A DNA stretch of 64,000 bases, from assembly GCA_944323645.1 (NCBI GenBank), contig CALUTE010000004.1:59083-123082 (forward strand), read 5' to 3'. The notes beneath the pieces were generated by a model, which saw only the letters and a list, made by a program, of their open reading frames with translations, was not told where the DNA came from and ran no database searches. The position numbers were made by a program, and so were the translations under genes. Of the stretch, positions 55,587-64,000 are shown piece by piece (position 1 is the stretch's first letter; every line of letters starts with the position of its first letter). The DNA is from an uncultured Helicobacter sp. (GTDB lineage: Bacteria; Campylobacterota; Campylobacteria; Campylobacterales; Helicobacteraceae).

Positions 55587-57887
55587 CTAAAGTCCATACG
55601 CCACTTGCAAGCCAAAGCTCGCTCCACTAACTTGGTAAAAATCATAGTATCTATTGTTAGTCATATTTAAAAACTGCACGCCTATATTAAGACCATTACG
55701 CCATACATAACCAAACTTAAGGTTCAAAGTAAATTGCTCATCATATGAACCATAAGTGTAAGGAATGATAGGCGTATTTGCATCGTTATTGTATGATGCC
55801 CAAGCATAATAAGCATATAATGAGCCATATAAACCATATTTTGGAAAAAAGTTAAGTCCCATATATGCCATATGCTTAGGCATACCCACGACTTGCTTGC
55901 CAACAGACTGAGGGCGAGCGGAATTTTCCAAAATCTCTGTGAGCGTAAGTGTATAACTTGCCTCAAGTGCTAAAGCACCAGCGATTGGTATATTTATATT
56001 AGATTCTAATCCATGTATTCGTCCCCTTCCAGCATTAATATATTGCCAAGGATCATCGCTTCGCCCAGAACCAGAACGATAAATCATATCTTTCATAACA
56101 AGATGAAAATAATACAAACTTGCTTCAAATCCAAGCCTTCTGTACTCGGTGCCAATTTCAAAGTTTAAAGCTTGTTCGTGTCGCAAATTTTGATTGATCG
56201 CCCAATAATTGCTTGCGTGAGTAAATTGGTACTTATCGCGCATTGTAGGCATTCTAAATCCTGTTCCGATACTGGTCTTTAACGTAAGGTCACTTAAAAA
56301 CGGCGGCGAATAGGCAAGGGCAAATTTTGGGCTAAAGATAGAAACCTTGCTTGTGAGGTTGTTTTTATTATCACTTGGTGTATCTTGGTTAAAAAACCTA
56401 CCATTAAAATCGTGCCAAAAATCATAGCGCAACCCAAGATCGCTACGAAGCTTTCCTAAACTAGAATCTAACCATATATTTTGGATATTTGCATATACAG
56501 AAGCAACAACAGCCTCGCTTGACACTCTTCTTTTAAGCTCTGTTCGGCTTAGTTTATCGCGCCAATTGGTCAAATGAAAGCTATCTTGCAAGTAGTAATA
56601 ATATCGCAACTGCGCACCAATTGTGAAATTAGTAGGGATTCTAGCGCTTGCAAACCTAGAATCCTGATAGACAAAATCTGCATAGTTGCTCGAAGAATTA
56701 GTATCTTGAGTTTGCCCTAATCCTCCAGAAAAGCTCGACCCCTGATCTTGTAGCGCATCTTGCCACCAGCTAAAAAGATTTACGCTTGCAAGAAAAACCT
56801 GCAAAAAAGCCTTTTCAAACGAGTGCATATACTTAAGACTGCTAAGTAAATGCGAATATTGTCCAAGCCCACCAAGCCCAGAACCTATGAAATAATTTTC
56901 ACCATTGATAAGAAAGGTGTTGGTACCATTTCTATCATAAAGATTGCTCCTATAGTCATTAAAATCATAAGCATAGGTTGAGAAACTTGTCATCATTGAT
57001 AGTTCATCAGAATCGCTAAGCGAGAGACTTGCTTTTAAACGTACATCACCGATATGATAGGCACGCCTCCCGCCACTACCAATGATTGTTTGTCCTGCTT
57101 TATCGACATAATATCCGCTAAGATCGCTTGAAGTTGCAGGATTATTCGCTTGGCTAAAATATGTCGGAAAGCTTGATACGCCGCCACTGCCCTTATACCC
57201 AGCGCTCAATTTAAGCTTAAGACGTTTATTCCAAAACACATCTCCTACGCTCGCATAAAGTTGCACAAGGTTTTTTTCTGCTCCATATTCGATGAGCTCA
57301 CTACCATAGCTCGCCAAAGTTTTGACCTCAAAATCTTTAGGCATAGAGGTGATAAAATGTACTGCTCCACCTATTGCACCTGCACCATAAAGACTCGAAT
57401 ATGCGCCGCGTGCTACTTCCACACGTTCAATGTCATAGAGTGTGATTTGGTTTAAAATCCTTGCTTCCCCTTCCAAATCGCTCAAAATAACACCATCAAG
57501 CATAAGCAGCGTACCATAATTGACACCACGAATGGTAATTTTTGGACGTGGGTTGAAACTAACATCATTTTCTATCCGCACACCAGCAGTTTTTTTCACA
57601 ATATCTGCAATCTTTTGATTTGGCATTTTGCGAATATGTGCAGAATCTATTATGCTTACATTGCCCGGAATATCGGCTATATCTGTTTTAAGTGCGGAAC
57701 CTGTGGTAACAACACGCCCAAGTTCATAGGCTGTATCGCTTGTTTGCATTGCTTTAGCATCTTGTTTGGGTAGTTTATCTTGTTTGGAAATATAGTCTAA
57801 AGAAGTCTCAAACGACTCTCCAAAAACAAAACATATCATACAAAGCATACACAATGCCACTTGCTTGAACATTATAGTTTGTGGCAT
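55587..57887 (-). CDS. TonB-dependent outer-membrane receptor
   Basis: 766 aa with signal peptide (CMLCMICFVFGES). A TonB-box-like segment (ELGRVVTTGSAL) precedes a plug domain (IADVV/IVKKTAGVRI, RGVNYGTLLMLDGV, ERVEVARGAYSSLYGAGAIGG). A 22-strand barrel follows, with the family's later NLRHEQALNFEIGTEYR. The gene is divergent from nikA, and its -10 is overlapped by a NikR-like box. That supports a role in nickel-complex uptake, though iron or another ligand is not excluded. ATG 57887 follows GAGGAGTGAT. Confidence 0.92.
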   Translation of the reverse strand: MPQTIMFKQVALCMLCMICFVFGESFETSLDYISKQDKLPKQDAKAMQTSDTAYELGRVVTTGSALKTDIADIPGNVSIIDSAHIRKMPNQKIADIVKKTAGVRIENDVSFNPRPKITIRGVNYGTLLMLDGVILSDLEGEARILNQITLYDIERVEVARGAYSSLYGAGAIGGAVHFITSMPKDFEVKTLASYGSELIEYGAEKNLVQLYASVGDVFWNKRLKLKLSAGYKGSGGVSSFPTYFSQANNPATSSDLSGYYVDKAGQTIIGSGGRRAYHIGDVRLKASLSLSDSDELSMMTSFSTYAYDFNDYRSNLYDRNGTNTFLINGENYFIGSGLGGLGQYSHLLSSLKYMHSFEKAFLQVFLASVNLFSWWQDALQDQGSSFSGGLGQTQDTNSSSNYADFVYQDSRFASARIPTNFTIGAQLRYYYYLQDSFHLTNWRDKLSRTELKRRVSSEAVVASVYANIQNIWLDSSLGKLRSDLGLRYDFWHDFNGRFFNQDTPSDNKNNLTSKVSIFSPKFALAYSPPFLSDLTLKTSIGTGFRMPTMRDKYQFTHASNYWAINQNLRHEQALNFEIGTEYRRLGFEASLYYFHLVMKDMIYRSGSGRSDDPWQYINAGRGRIHGLESNINIPIAGALALEASYTLTLTEILENSARPQSVGKQVVGMPKHMAYMGLNFFPKYGLYGSLYAYYAWASYNNDANTPIIPYTYGSYDEQFTLNLKFGYVWRNGLNIGVQFLNMTNNRYYDFYQVSGASFGLQVAYGL

Positions 57888-57909
57888 ATCACTCCTCTTT
57901 GATACATAT

Positions 57910-57934
57910 TGTTATTACACGCAAAATTATTATA
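57910..57934 (-). promoter_or_regulatory. NikR-like box over the receptor promoter
   Basis: On the minus strand TATAATA-N11-AATAACA, 12 of 14 positions matching the NikR consensus TATWATT-N11-AATWATA recalled for Helicobacter. It includes the -10 element TATAAT (57929-57934) of the TonB receptor gene, so bound NikR would block transcription. Confidence 0.55.
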
Positions 57935-57943
57935 GCCAAAATT

Positions 57944-57968
57944 TATTACTAAAAAATAAAAAATAATA
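57944..57968 (+). promoter_or_regulatory. NikR-like box upstream of nikA
   Basis: TATTACT-N11-AATAATA, 13 of 14 positions matching the NikR consensus. It overlaps the expected -35 region of the nikA promoter. Confidence 0.6.
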
Positions 57969-57980
57969 TCCATAAGATTC

Positions 57981-57989
57981 TGCTATAAT
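57981..57989 (+). promoter_or_regulatory. Extended -10 promoter of the nik operon
   Basis: TGC-TATAAT. It ends 37 nt before the nikA ATG at 58027; AAGGA is the ribosome-binding site. Confidence 0.65.
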
Positions 57990-58026
57990 GCGCGCTATTG
58001 ATAACTTTTATCACTAAGGATTCGGT

Positions 58027-59592
58027 ATGCATTTACGCTACTTGCCTGTATGGGTGTATATGATAGCCTGGAGCGTATTGCTTGCGCAACCTTCCAAACA
58101 CACAATCACTATGGCATCTTCAGACAATGTCGGTGCGCTCAATCCGCAAGGTTACAGTAAGAACGCAATGTTTGCTCAAAATATGGTATATGAGGGGCTT
58201 GTTAAACTAGACAAAAAGGGTGATATTATCCCATCGCTTGCAACTTCGTGGATAGTAAGTGATGATGGTACAACCTATACATTTTTTCTTCGCAAAAATG
58301 TGCGCTTCTCAAATGGAGAAGTATTTAATGCCGATGCTGTGGTGTTAAACTTTACCTCGCTTCTTAAAAATCGTGAGCGTCATAGTTGGGCTGGGCTTAT
58401 GCAAGCACTCAAGCAGGTACAAAAACTAGACTCCCACACCATTCGCCTAACCCTCAAACACCCATACACACCAACACTCAACGAACTAGCAGCAGTGCGC
58501 CCATTTCGTTTTCTTGCACCAAGCGCATTTCCAAGTGATTTAGACCTTATAAAACACAACCCAAAACCTATAGGAACGGGCGCTTATATGCTAACTGAAA
58601 GCAAACTTGGCATATCTGATACTTTTACTAAAAATCCGTATTATTGGGATGCAGATCGATATGGTGGAATCTATTTTGATGAGGTAGCTATCAAAGTTAT
58701 CTTCGACCCAAACGCCAAGCTTGCCGCACTAAAGACTGGACAAGTTGATATACTTTATGGACAAGATATGATTCCTATAGAAATCTTTCAATCTATTACA
58801 AAAGATAAACGTTTTAGCACATATTTAAGCCCCCCGATTTTTACAACATTTTTGGTGCTAAACCCAGCTTCATCAAAACTTGCAAAAACTTCGGTGCGTC
58901 AAGGTATTTCTATGGGAATCAACAAAGATGATTTAGTCTATGGTGTGTATGCCAATCTTGCAAAGAAAGCGGACAGATTTTATGGACTAGAATCTCTTGC
59001 CGCACTTAAGCTTCCAAGTTTTCCAATCTATGACAAAATCCTAGCACAACAAGCCCTAGAACAAAAGCCAACAAACGATATATCCACGCGTAGTGAGCCC
59101 ATTGTGCTTGAATTGCTCTTTGTAAGCGATAATCCAGCGCAAAAAATGCTTGCTGAAATTATCCAAGCACAACTCAAAGAAATCGGCATAACCATTCGCC
59201 TTGTCGGAGCAGAACCAACCATTTATCGCAACCGCCAAGCTAGCGGTGCCTTTGAGCTAGCACTTACCGACTCGTGGGGAGCGCCCTATGAGCCGCTAAG
59301 CCATCTTTATTCGATGAAAACACGCGGACATATTGATTATGTCGTGCTCAACGCATTAGCACAAAAGCAAACACTCTATCATCTTATTGATACTGCTATT
59401 GGTACAACAGATTCTAAGGCTTTACAAAATGCTCTCAAAAACATACTCACAATCCTTACAGAAAGCAACGCTTACTTACCGCTAGCCTATCAACGCAATA
59501 AAGCCATAATGCGCAAAGGCATAAAAGGCGTGAATATGGGCGTACTAGTAGCAGAAATTCCTTTTTGGGAATGGTATGAGGAATCTCAATGA
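58027..59592 (+). CDS. nikA: Nickel ABC transporter substrate-binding protein
   Basis: 521 aa, SBP_bac_5 family, with an N-terminal signal sequence (VYMIAWSVLLAQ). It matches E. coli NikA along its length: LNPQGYSKNAMFAQNMVYEG, the FSNGEVFNADA segment, RPFRFLAPS, the GTGAYMLTESKLG segment, WGAPYEP and GHIDY. The Arg (RPFRF) and His (GHIDY) positions that contact the nickel chelate in NikA appear retained. First gene of a four-gene operon under a NikR-like box. A peptide-binding role is less likely. Confidence 0.9.
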   Translation: MHLRYLPVWVYMIAWSVLLAQPSKHTITMASSDNVGALNPQGYSKNAMFAQNMVYEGLVKLDKKGDIIPSLATSWIVSDDGTTYTFFLRKNVRFSNGEVFNADAVVLNFTSLLKNRERHSWAGLMQALKQVQKLDSHTIRLTLKHPYTPTLNELAAVRPFRFLAPSAFPSDLDLIKHNPKPIGTGAYMLTESKLGISDTFTKNPYYWDADRYGGIYFDEVAIKVIFDPNAKLAALKTGQVDILYGQDMIPIEIFQSITKDKRFSTYLSPPIFTTFLVLNPASSKLAKTSVRQGISMGINKDDLVYGVYANLAKKADRFYGLESLAALKLPSFPIYDKILAQQALEQKPTNDISTRSEPIVLELLFVSDNPAQKMLAEIIQAQLKEIGITIRLVGAEPTIYRNRQASGAFELALTDSWGAPYEPLSHLYSMKTRGHIDYVVLNALAQKQTLYHLIDTAIGTTDSKALQNALKNILTILTESNAYLPLAYQRNKAIMRKGIKGVNMGVLVAEIPFWEWYEESQ

Positions 59593-60536
59593 TAGCTTTC
59601 ATTCTGCGTCGCATAGCATATATAATCCCTGTTATGCTTATTGCTTCATTTGGAATCTTTGCGCTACTACGACTTGGAGGAAGCGATCCTATCGCCCAAT
59701 ACCTCATTCTCTCAAACCTCCCATCAACACCCGAAACTATCGCAAGTCTTAGAAAAGAATTTGGGCTTGATAAGCCACTTTTAGCGCAATATGTATTGTG
59801 GCTCCAAAAGGCGGTGATTCTAGATTTTGGCTCTTCTTATATGAGTGGGCGTCCTGTGGCAGAGGATTTTTTCGCGTTTTTGCCGACAACATTGTTACTT
59901 GTTGGACTTGGGGTAGTGGTGATTATTGTTGTCTCTGTGCCGCTAGGTATTGTATCGGCGCACTATAGAGATAAGATACCTGATTTTTTGGTGCGATTTT
60001 TTTGTTTTGTTGGCGTGTGTATGCCTAATTTCTGGTTTGCATTTTTGCTTGTGTGGGCATTTGCCATTACGCTTGCGTGGCTACCTGCAGTTGGAGCAGA
60101 TAGCCTAAGCTCTTTTATCCTTCCCACTCTTAGCATTGCGCTTATGTCCTCTTGTGTCAATACACGCCTCATACGAGCAAATATGCTAGAAACTAGCAAA
60201 GAGCGCCATATCACCTATGCAACTTTGCGCCATCTTAGCCAAAAAACCATTCTATTAAAACACAACTTTTTAACCGCCATACTGCCTATAATCACCGCAT
60301 TTGGTATGCACATAGGCGAACTTATTGGTGGCGCGTTGGTAGTGGAGAGCATCTTCGCTCTGCCGGGCATTGGGCTTTATTGTATCCAAGGGATTGCAAA
60401 CCACGATTATCCCGTTATCCAATGCTTTGTCGTAGTAATGTGTTTGATTTTTACAATCTCAAATCTTATTATTGATATAATATATGCCTACCTAGACCCA
60501 AGAATCTACAAACTCCTCCAAGACGCCAAACAATGA
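59589..60536 (+). CDS. nikB: Nickel ABC transporter permease NikB
   Basis: 315 aa, six-helix permease of the oppB/nikB class. The N-terminus FILRRIAYIIPVMLIASFGI, KEFGLDKPLLAQY and LTAILPIITAFGMHIGELIG fit. The EAA-type loop (about residues 200-250) reads RHITYATLRHLSQKTI. ATG overlaps the nikA stop (ATGA). Confidence 0.9.
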   Translation: MIAFILRRIAYIIPVMLIASFGIFALLRLGGSDPIAQYLILSNLPSTPETIASLRKEFGLDKPLLAQYVLWLQKAVILDFGSSYMSGRPVAEDFFAFLPTTLLLVGLGVVVIIVVSVPLGIVSAHYRDKIPDFLVRFFCFVGVCMPNFWFAFLLVWAFAITLAWLPAVGADSLSSFILPTLSIALMSSCVNTRLIRANMLETSKERHITYATLRHLSQKTILLKHNFLTAILPIITAFGMHIGELIGGALVVESIFALPGIGLYCIQGIANHDYPVIQCFVVVMCLIFTISNLIIDIIYAYLDPRIYKLLQDAKQ

Positions 60537-61426
60537 CACCAAAACACCCACAGAATCTAAAAAGCCCCAAGCAAATTAAACACCTAAGTGCGCTTGGAAA
60601 ATTTGCAGCAAGTAGCATTTTTGTTTTGGTGCTCCTTATGATAATCACACCATTTTTCACACCCTATACGCCTGATGCAATCGATTTAAACAATAAGTTT
60701 GCCCCTATCAGTAAAGAGCACTGGCTTGGAAGCGATCATTTAGGGCGCGATATTTTTACGCGCATCGTGTATGGAGCGCATATTTCGCTAGGAGCCGTGG
60801 GGTTGATACTGCTTATGGTTGTTTCGCTTGGAATTACCATTGGTGGCATTTCTGGTGCGCTTGGTGGTGTTTGGGATAGAATTATTATGCGTTTGTGCGA
60901 TATTTTTTTGAGTCTTCCAACCATTGTGCTATCGTTATTTTTTATAGGGATTTTGGGCTCTGGACTTAGTAATATTATTCTTGCCATAACGCTAACACAC
61001 TGGGCGTGGTATGCACGAATCGTGCGTAGTATCGTGCTACAAAGAAAACATAAAGAATTCGTTCTGCTCTCTTCTATGTATGGGGCAAGTTTTTTGCAAA
61101 ACTTTAGGCGCAATATGCTTCCCCCTATCGCGACACAATGTCTCGTACTTGCAACTATGGATATTGGGCATATGATGCTGCATATCGCAGGTTTATCATT
61201 TCTTGGGCTTGGAGTACAGCCCCCACAAGCAGAATGGGGGATAATGCTTAGTGAGGTCAAAGATTTTTTGTGGAGTGCGCCACATCTGCTATTGTATCCG
61301 GGTCTTGCACTTTTTATAAGCGTAGCACTCTTTAATCTCTTAGGTGATAGTCTGCGAGACTATTTTGATGTCGAGACGACAACTAGCGCACCCAAAACTT
61401 TTACTACAAAAGCTTACAATGTATAA
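60533..61426 (+). CDS. nikC: Nickel ABC transporter permease NikC
   Basis: 297 aa, OppC/NikC-class permease. An N-terminal helix, then the LGSDHLGRDIFTRIVYGA motif (the DxLGRD signature of this class), IILAITLTHWAWYARIVRS, and EFVLLSSMYGASFLQNFRRN (EAA loop). ATG overlaps the nikB stop (ATGA); the next ATG lies within its last codons. Confidence 0.9.
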   Translation: MTPKHPQNLKSPKQIKHLSALGKFAASSIFVLVLLMIITPFFTPYTPDAIDLNNKFAPISKEHWLGSDHLGRDIFTRIVYGAHISLGAVGLILLMVVSLGITIGGISGALGGVWDRIIMRLCDIFLSLPTIVLSLFFIGILGSGLSNIILAITLTHWAWYARIVRSIVLQRKHKEFVLLSSMYGASFLQNFRRNMLPPIATQCLVLATMDIGHMMLHIAGLSFLGLGVQPPQAEWGIMLSEVKDFLWSAPHLLLYPGLALFISVALFNLLGDSLRDYFDVETTTSAPKTFTTKAYNV

Positions 61427-63050
61427 TACACAAAAAACGCCCAAACACAATAAATCAATCCTAACATTGCACAATCTCTCTATAGCATTTAAAGATCTTA
61501 TTCTTTTAAAAAATATCAATTTAACAATACAAAGCGGACAGATTACTCTACTTATCGGCGCTAGTGGCAGTGGTAAAACTCTCACCTCACTTGCCTTGCA
61601 AGGTTTGCTACCAAACAATCTAACCAAACTATATGGTGAGGTGCTAATTGATGATAAGCCCATAACATCACAGCATACAACACCACTCAATAAACAACCT
61701 ATTTTTGCAAGTATTATGCAACAGCCACGCAGTTGTTTTAACCCAATTTTCACCATAAAAAGCCATATCAAAGAAACATTGCGCGCACTCCAAAAACCCT
61801 ACCAAAATACACGTGTAGAACGCATACTGAACCTTGTAGGATTAGAATCTAGCGCACTTACGATGTATGCATTTGAAATGAGTGGAGGAATGTTGCAGCG
61901 CGTAATGATCGCTATAGCACTTTTAAGCGAGGCGCCGTTTTTGATCGCTGATGAACCAACAAGTGATCTTGATGCGCTTACTGCAAAAGACATTATCACC
62001 CTTCTTGTACGCCTAAGCAAAGAGCACAATGTCGGTATATTACTCATCACACACAATATGGAGTTGCTCCAAATAGCCTCTAGTGTGTATGCGCTAGATT
62101 CTAGGACAACGCACCCCCTTAGCCAAACACAAATACAAAAGTACATAGCAGAATCTAAAAAGCCCTATATTATAGATTCTGCTGCATCTACTCCAAATGC
62201 CACAAAAACAAGCAGTACAAAACCTCCCTTGCTTGCCCTAACACATCTTCACAAACACTATACCTCGCGCTATAATATCGCCAAACAAGCGTTACAAAAT
62301 ATCAATCTTACGCTGTATGCAGGCGAAAAAGTTGCGCTACTTGGACGCAGCGGCTGTGGTAAAAGCACTCTTGGGAAAATTCTAGCACGCTTAGAGAATC
62401 CAAGTAGTGGAACATTTCAGCTACCAAAAATATGGCTAGAATCCAGCAAGCACAGCCAAAAAACGCAAACTACCCTATGCGATGCATACGCAATCAAATG
62501 GCGCCAAGAACGCAAAAAAGCTTTCTACAAGAACCTGCAGTTGCTCTTTCAAGATCCCATAAGTTCTCTCAACCCTCGCTTAAACCTTTTAGAAAACCTT
62601 ATTGAGCCGCTTGTATATCTGCTTGGAATCAAAGATTCTAATGCGCAGCTTTCGCTTATTATGCCAATTTTAGAAAGCCTAGAACTTGACAATCTCGCAC
62701 TAAATGCATATCCCAATATGCTTTCTGGAGGGCAAGCACAACGCCTATGCCTTGCGCGAGTACTGGCACTAAAACCCCAAATGCTTATTCTTGATGAATC
62801 CACATCTGCCCTTGATAATAAACTTGAGCGCAAAATATGGCAAATGCTAATTGGTCAAAATACCACGCTACAACCTCCAGCTACCCTGCTTTTTATCACG
62901 CACAACATTGCTTTTGCTCGAGAGTTTTGCGATCGAATCTTGCTTATGGATTCTGGAAAAATCATTGAGGATATTCCTAGCACAAAAGCCTTTAAGAGCG
63001 AGCTTGGAGAGGCTTTAGAATCAGAGCTACTTAAGCAAAGTTTGTTATAA
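61419..63050 (+). CDS. nikDE: Fused nickel ABC transporter ATPases NikD-NikE
   Basis: 543 aa with two complete ABC ATPase domains in one chain. Domain 1 (about 10-240): Walker A GASGSGKT, signature MSGGMLQRVMIA, Walker B FLIADEPTSD. Domain 2 (about 270-540): Walker A GRSGCGKS, signature LSGGQAQRLCLA, Walker B MLILDESTSAL. NikD and NikE are usually separate. The ATG at 61419 lies 8 nt inside the nikC end; a longer frame from 61344 overlaps nikC and lacks an SD. Confidence 0.88.
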   Translation: MYNTQKTPKHNKSILTLHNLSIAFKDLILLKNINLTIQSGQITLLIGASGSGKTLTSLALQGLLPNNLTKLYGEVLIDDKPITSQHTTPLNKQPIFASIMQQPRSCFNPIFTIKSHIKETLRALQKPYQNTRVERILNLVGLESSALTMYAFEMSGGMLQRVMIAIALLSEAPFLIADEPTSDLDALTAKDIITLLVRLSKEHNVGILLITHNMELLQIASSVYALDSRTTHPLSQTQIQKYIAESKKPYIIDSAASTPNATKTSSTKPPLLALTHLHKHYTSRYNIAKQALQNINLTLYAGEKVALLGRSGCGKSTLGKILARLENPSSGTFQLPKIWLESSKHSQKTQTTLCDAYAIKWRQERKKAFYKNLQLLFQDPISSLNPRLNLLENLIEPLVYLLGIKDSNAQLSLIMPILESLELDNLALNAYPNMLSGGQAQRLCLARVLALKPQMLILDESTSALDNKLERKIWQMLIGQNTTLQPPATLLFITHNIAFAREFCDRILLMDSGKIIEDIPSTKAFKSELGEALESELLKQSLL

Positions 63051-63051
63051 T
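63046..63051 (+). promoter_or_regulatory. -10 element for the SIMPL gene, overlapping the nikDE stop
   Basis: TATAAT at the end of nikDE, 28 nt before ATG 63080; AAAGGAATGG is the ribosome-binding region. Confidence 0.5.
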
Positions 63052-63079
63052 GCAGCAAAAACAAGCGTAAAGGAATGGT

Positions 63080-63925
63080 ATGTCAAATATAGTGCCTATG
63101 AACACATCTAAGTTTGTGATATTTTATGTATTTCTTTTTGTAATCGTCTTTGTGCTTGGGATTTTTCTAGGCAAACAATCTTATCCGGAAAATCCGAGCC
63201 TGCTTATAATCCAGCAAGATATTGAAGTAGAGCGCAAGATTATGCCTGATACATTTTATGCAGAACTTATTATCAAAGGGACACCGACTTTGAGCAAGGT
63301 AGGCACGCTTTCGCCAAAAGAGCAAAACGACATACGAAACACACTTAATGCTATCAATGAACTTGTCTTTGAAGCAAAGGATATATGCAGTGGTGGTAGC
63401 TTTTCTCTCGCGCCTAGCCAGTCGTATGAAGAGTTTGTTAGTAATGGCAAGCTCACGCGAACCCCTGTTTATGGCTATTTGGTTAATATGCGCGTTGCAT
63501 GCGAGTTTAAAGAATCTTCAAAAGCGACATACGAAACCTTTCTAAACAAAACGACTGCACTTGTGGAGCAGAATCCCTACTTGCAACATCAAATCCCCCA
63601 AATTTCTCCTATCATCACAAGAGACCAAATACGCGAAAAAACTCAAGATATGCGCGATGAGATTCTCACCAAAGCCAAACAAACCACCAAAAACTATGGC
63701 GATATTCTTAAGACAAAATGCACTATCGCAGATATGCGTTTTAATGACGCTCGTAAGCAGCCAATAATGCAAAAACAAGCTAGATATGAGTATGCTGAAT
63801 ATGATGAAGAAGATAGGTATAGCAGTGTGGTTTCTAACATAAGACCAGCCCCAGCAGCAATGCCAGTAGCAAAAGAAGATGAAATAACGCTTAGCGCGAG
63901 TTTTTCTATAAATTGCGAACGCTAG
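63080..63925 (+). CDS. SIMPL-domain (DUF541) membrane-anchored protein
   Basis: 281 aa. An N-terminal transmembrane anchor (VIFYVFLFVIVFVLGIFLG) is followed by a SIMPL domain: DIEVERKIMPDTFYAELIIKG opens the fold, read here in parts as IEVERKI and MPDTFYAELII. Then NDIRNTLNAINELV and a C-terminal TLSASFSINCE strand. SIMPL proteins of bacteria are exported and often linked to oxidative stress defence; their function is mostly unknown. Two Cys (about residues 98 and 145) and a C-terminal CE are present. It follows nikDE by 29 nt with its own -10. Confidence 0.75.
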   Translation: MSNIVPMNTSKFVIFYVFLFVIVFVLGIFLGKQSYPENPSLLIIQQDIEVERKIMPDTFYAELIIKGTPTLSKVGTLSPKEQNDIRNTLNAINELVFEAKDICSGGSFSLAPSQSYEEFVSNGKLTRTPVYGYLVNMRVACEFKESSKATYETFLNKTTALVEQNPYLQHQIPQISPIITRDQIREKTQDMRDEILTKAKQTTKNYGDILKTKCTIADMRFNDARKQPIMQKQARYEYAEYDEEDRYSSVVSNIRPAPAAMPVAKEDEITLSASFSINCER

Positions 63926-63934
63926 GCACCCCCA

Positions 63935-64000
63935 ATGCTCTTCTCCTCTTATATCTTTATCTTTATATTCTTGCCTATTGTATGGCTTGGCTTTCATATC
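63935..64000 (+). CDS. MBOAT-family O-acyltransferase, N-terminal fragment
   Basis: The window ends after 22 codons: MLFSSYIFIFIFLPIVWLGF followed by HI. The start LFSS-IFIF-FLP--W-G is the usual N-terminus of AlgI/DltB-type MBOAT acyltransferases, which acylate surface polysaccharides. The rest of the gene is outside the window. Confidence 0.7.
   Translation, partial: MLFSSYIFIFIFLPIVWLGFHI

Noticed and set aside
1..64000. CRISPR array, insertion sequence, prophage or integrase
   Set aside because: No regularly spaced repeats, transposase-like frames or phage genes were found.

Overview
This window looks like chromosomal DNA from a Helicobacter, most likely an enterohepatic-type species rather than H. 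pylori. HobA (the DnaA-associating protein known from Helicobacter and Campylobacter) lies inside lysC-hobA-holB-folP, the order I recall from H. pylori HP1229-HP1232. The MscS-mtaB-ftsH-like run matches HP0284-HP0286. An efflux adaptor gene lies next to hemE, as hefB does near HP0604. The DNA is AT-rich, genes are packed with ATGA/TAATG overlaps, and homopolymer tracts are typical of Helicobacter contingency genes. The species is inferred, not shown.

Layout. 1-4.7 kb: end of rnhB, gpmI, flgG with a sigma-54-type promoter, and a two-gene PAS/MCP energy-taxis-like operon with a sigma-28-type promoter. 4.8-13.5 kb: a minus-strand run (MscS channel, mtaB, protease-dead FtsH-like ATPase, GspF-like protein, pdxA, maf, and a CcoS/flavin-reductase fusion). 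13.6-21 kb: an outer-membrane protein, carbonic anhydrase, thiE, a YeiH-type transporter, a PIN-PhoH ATPase, a HAD phosphatase and a Bcr/CflA transporter.

21-28.9 kb: the most distinctive region. One minus-strand operon carries a PAPS-type sulfotransferase, cysD, cysN, an SLC13 permease, cysC, cysQ and a phase-variable methyltransferase (12-G tract, OFF here). No sulfate or sulfite reductase genes are present, so the operon appears to make PAPS for sulfating a molecule, not for cysteine synthesis. A 13-nt T tract sits in the spacer of its likely promoter, so the whole operon may be phase variable.

29-46 kb: an outer-membrane protein, proA, a large Cys-rich Sel1-like protein, an RND pump, a broken pyruvyl-transferase gene with a 19-G tract and an in-frame stop, plsY, folB, tRNA-Lys, hemE, an RND adaptor, cstA-ybdD and thiD. 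The RND pump and its probable adaptor are 3.5 kb apart on opposite strands. Both have nearly the same promoter with a 19-nt spacer, the geometry used by MerR-family activators.

46-58 kb: rppH-lysC-hobA-holB-folP, an AsmA-like protein, proB, a Tat-exported aldo/keto reductase, a GT9 heptosyltransferase-like protein and a TonB-dependent receptor. 58-64 kb: a nickel ABC transporter (nikA-nikB-nikC-fused nikDE), a SIMPL-domain protein and the start of an MBOAT acyltransferase gene. The intergenic region between the receptor and nikA holds two NikR-like boxes. Across the window the heptamer AGAATCT/AGATTCT is strikingly over-represented.
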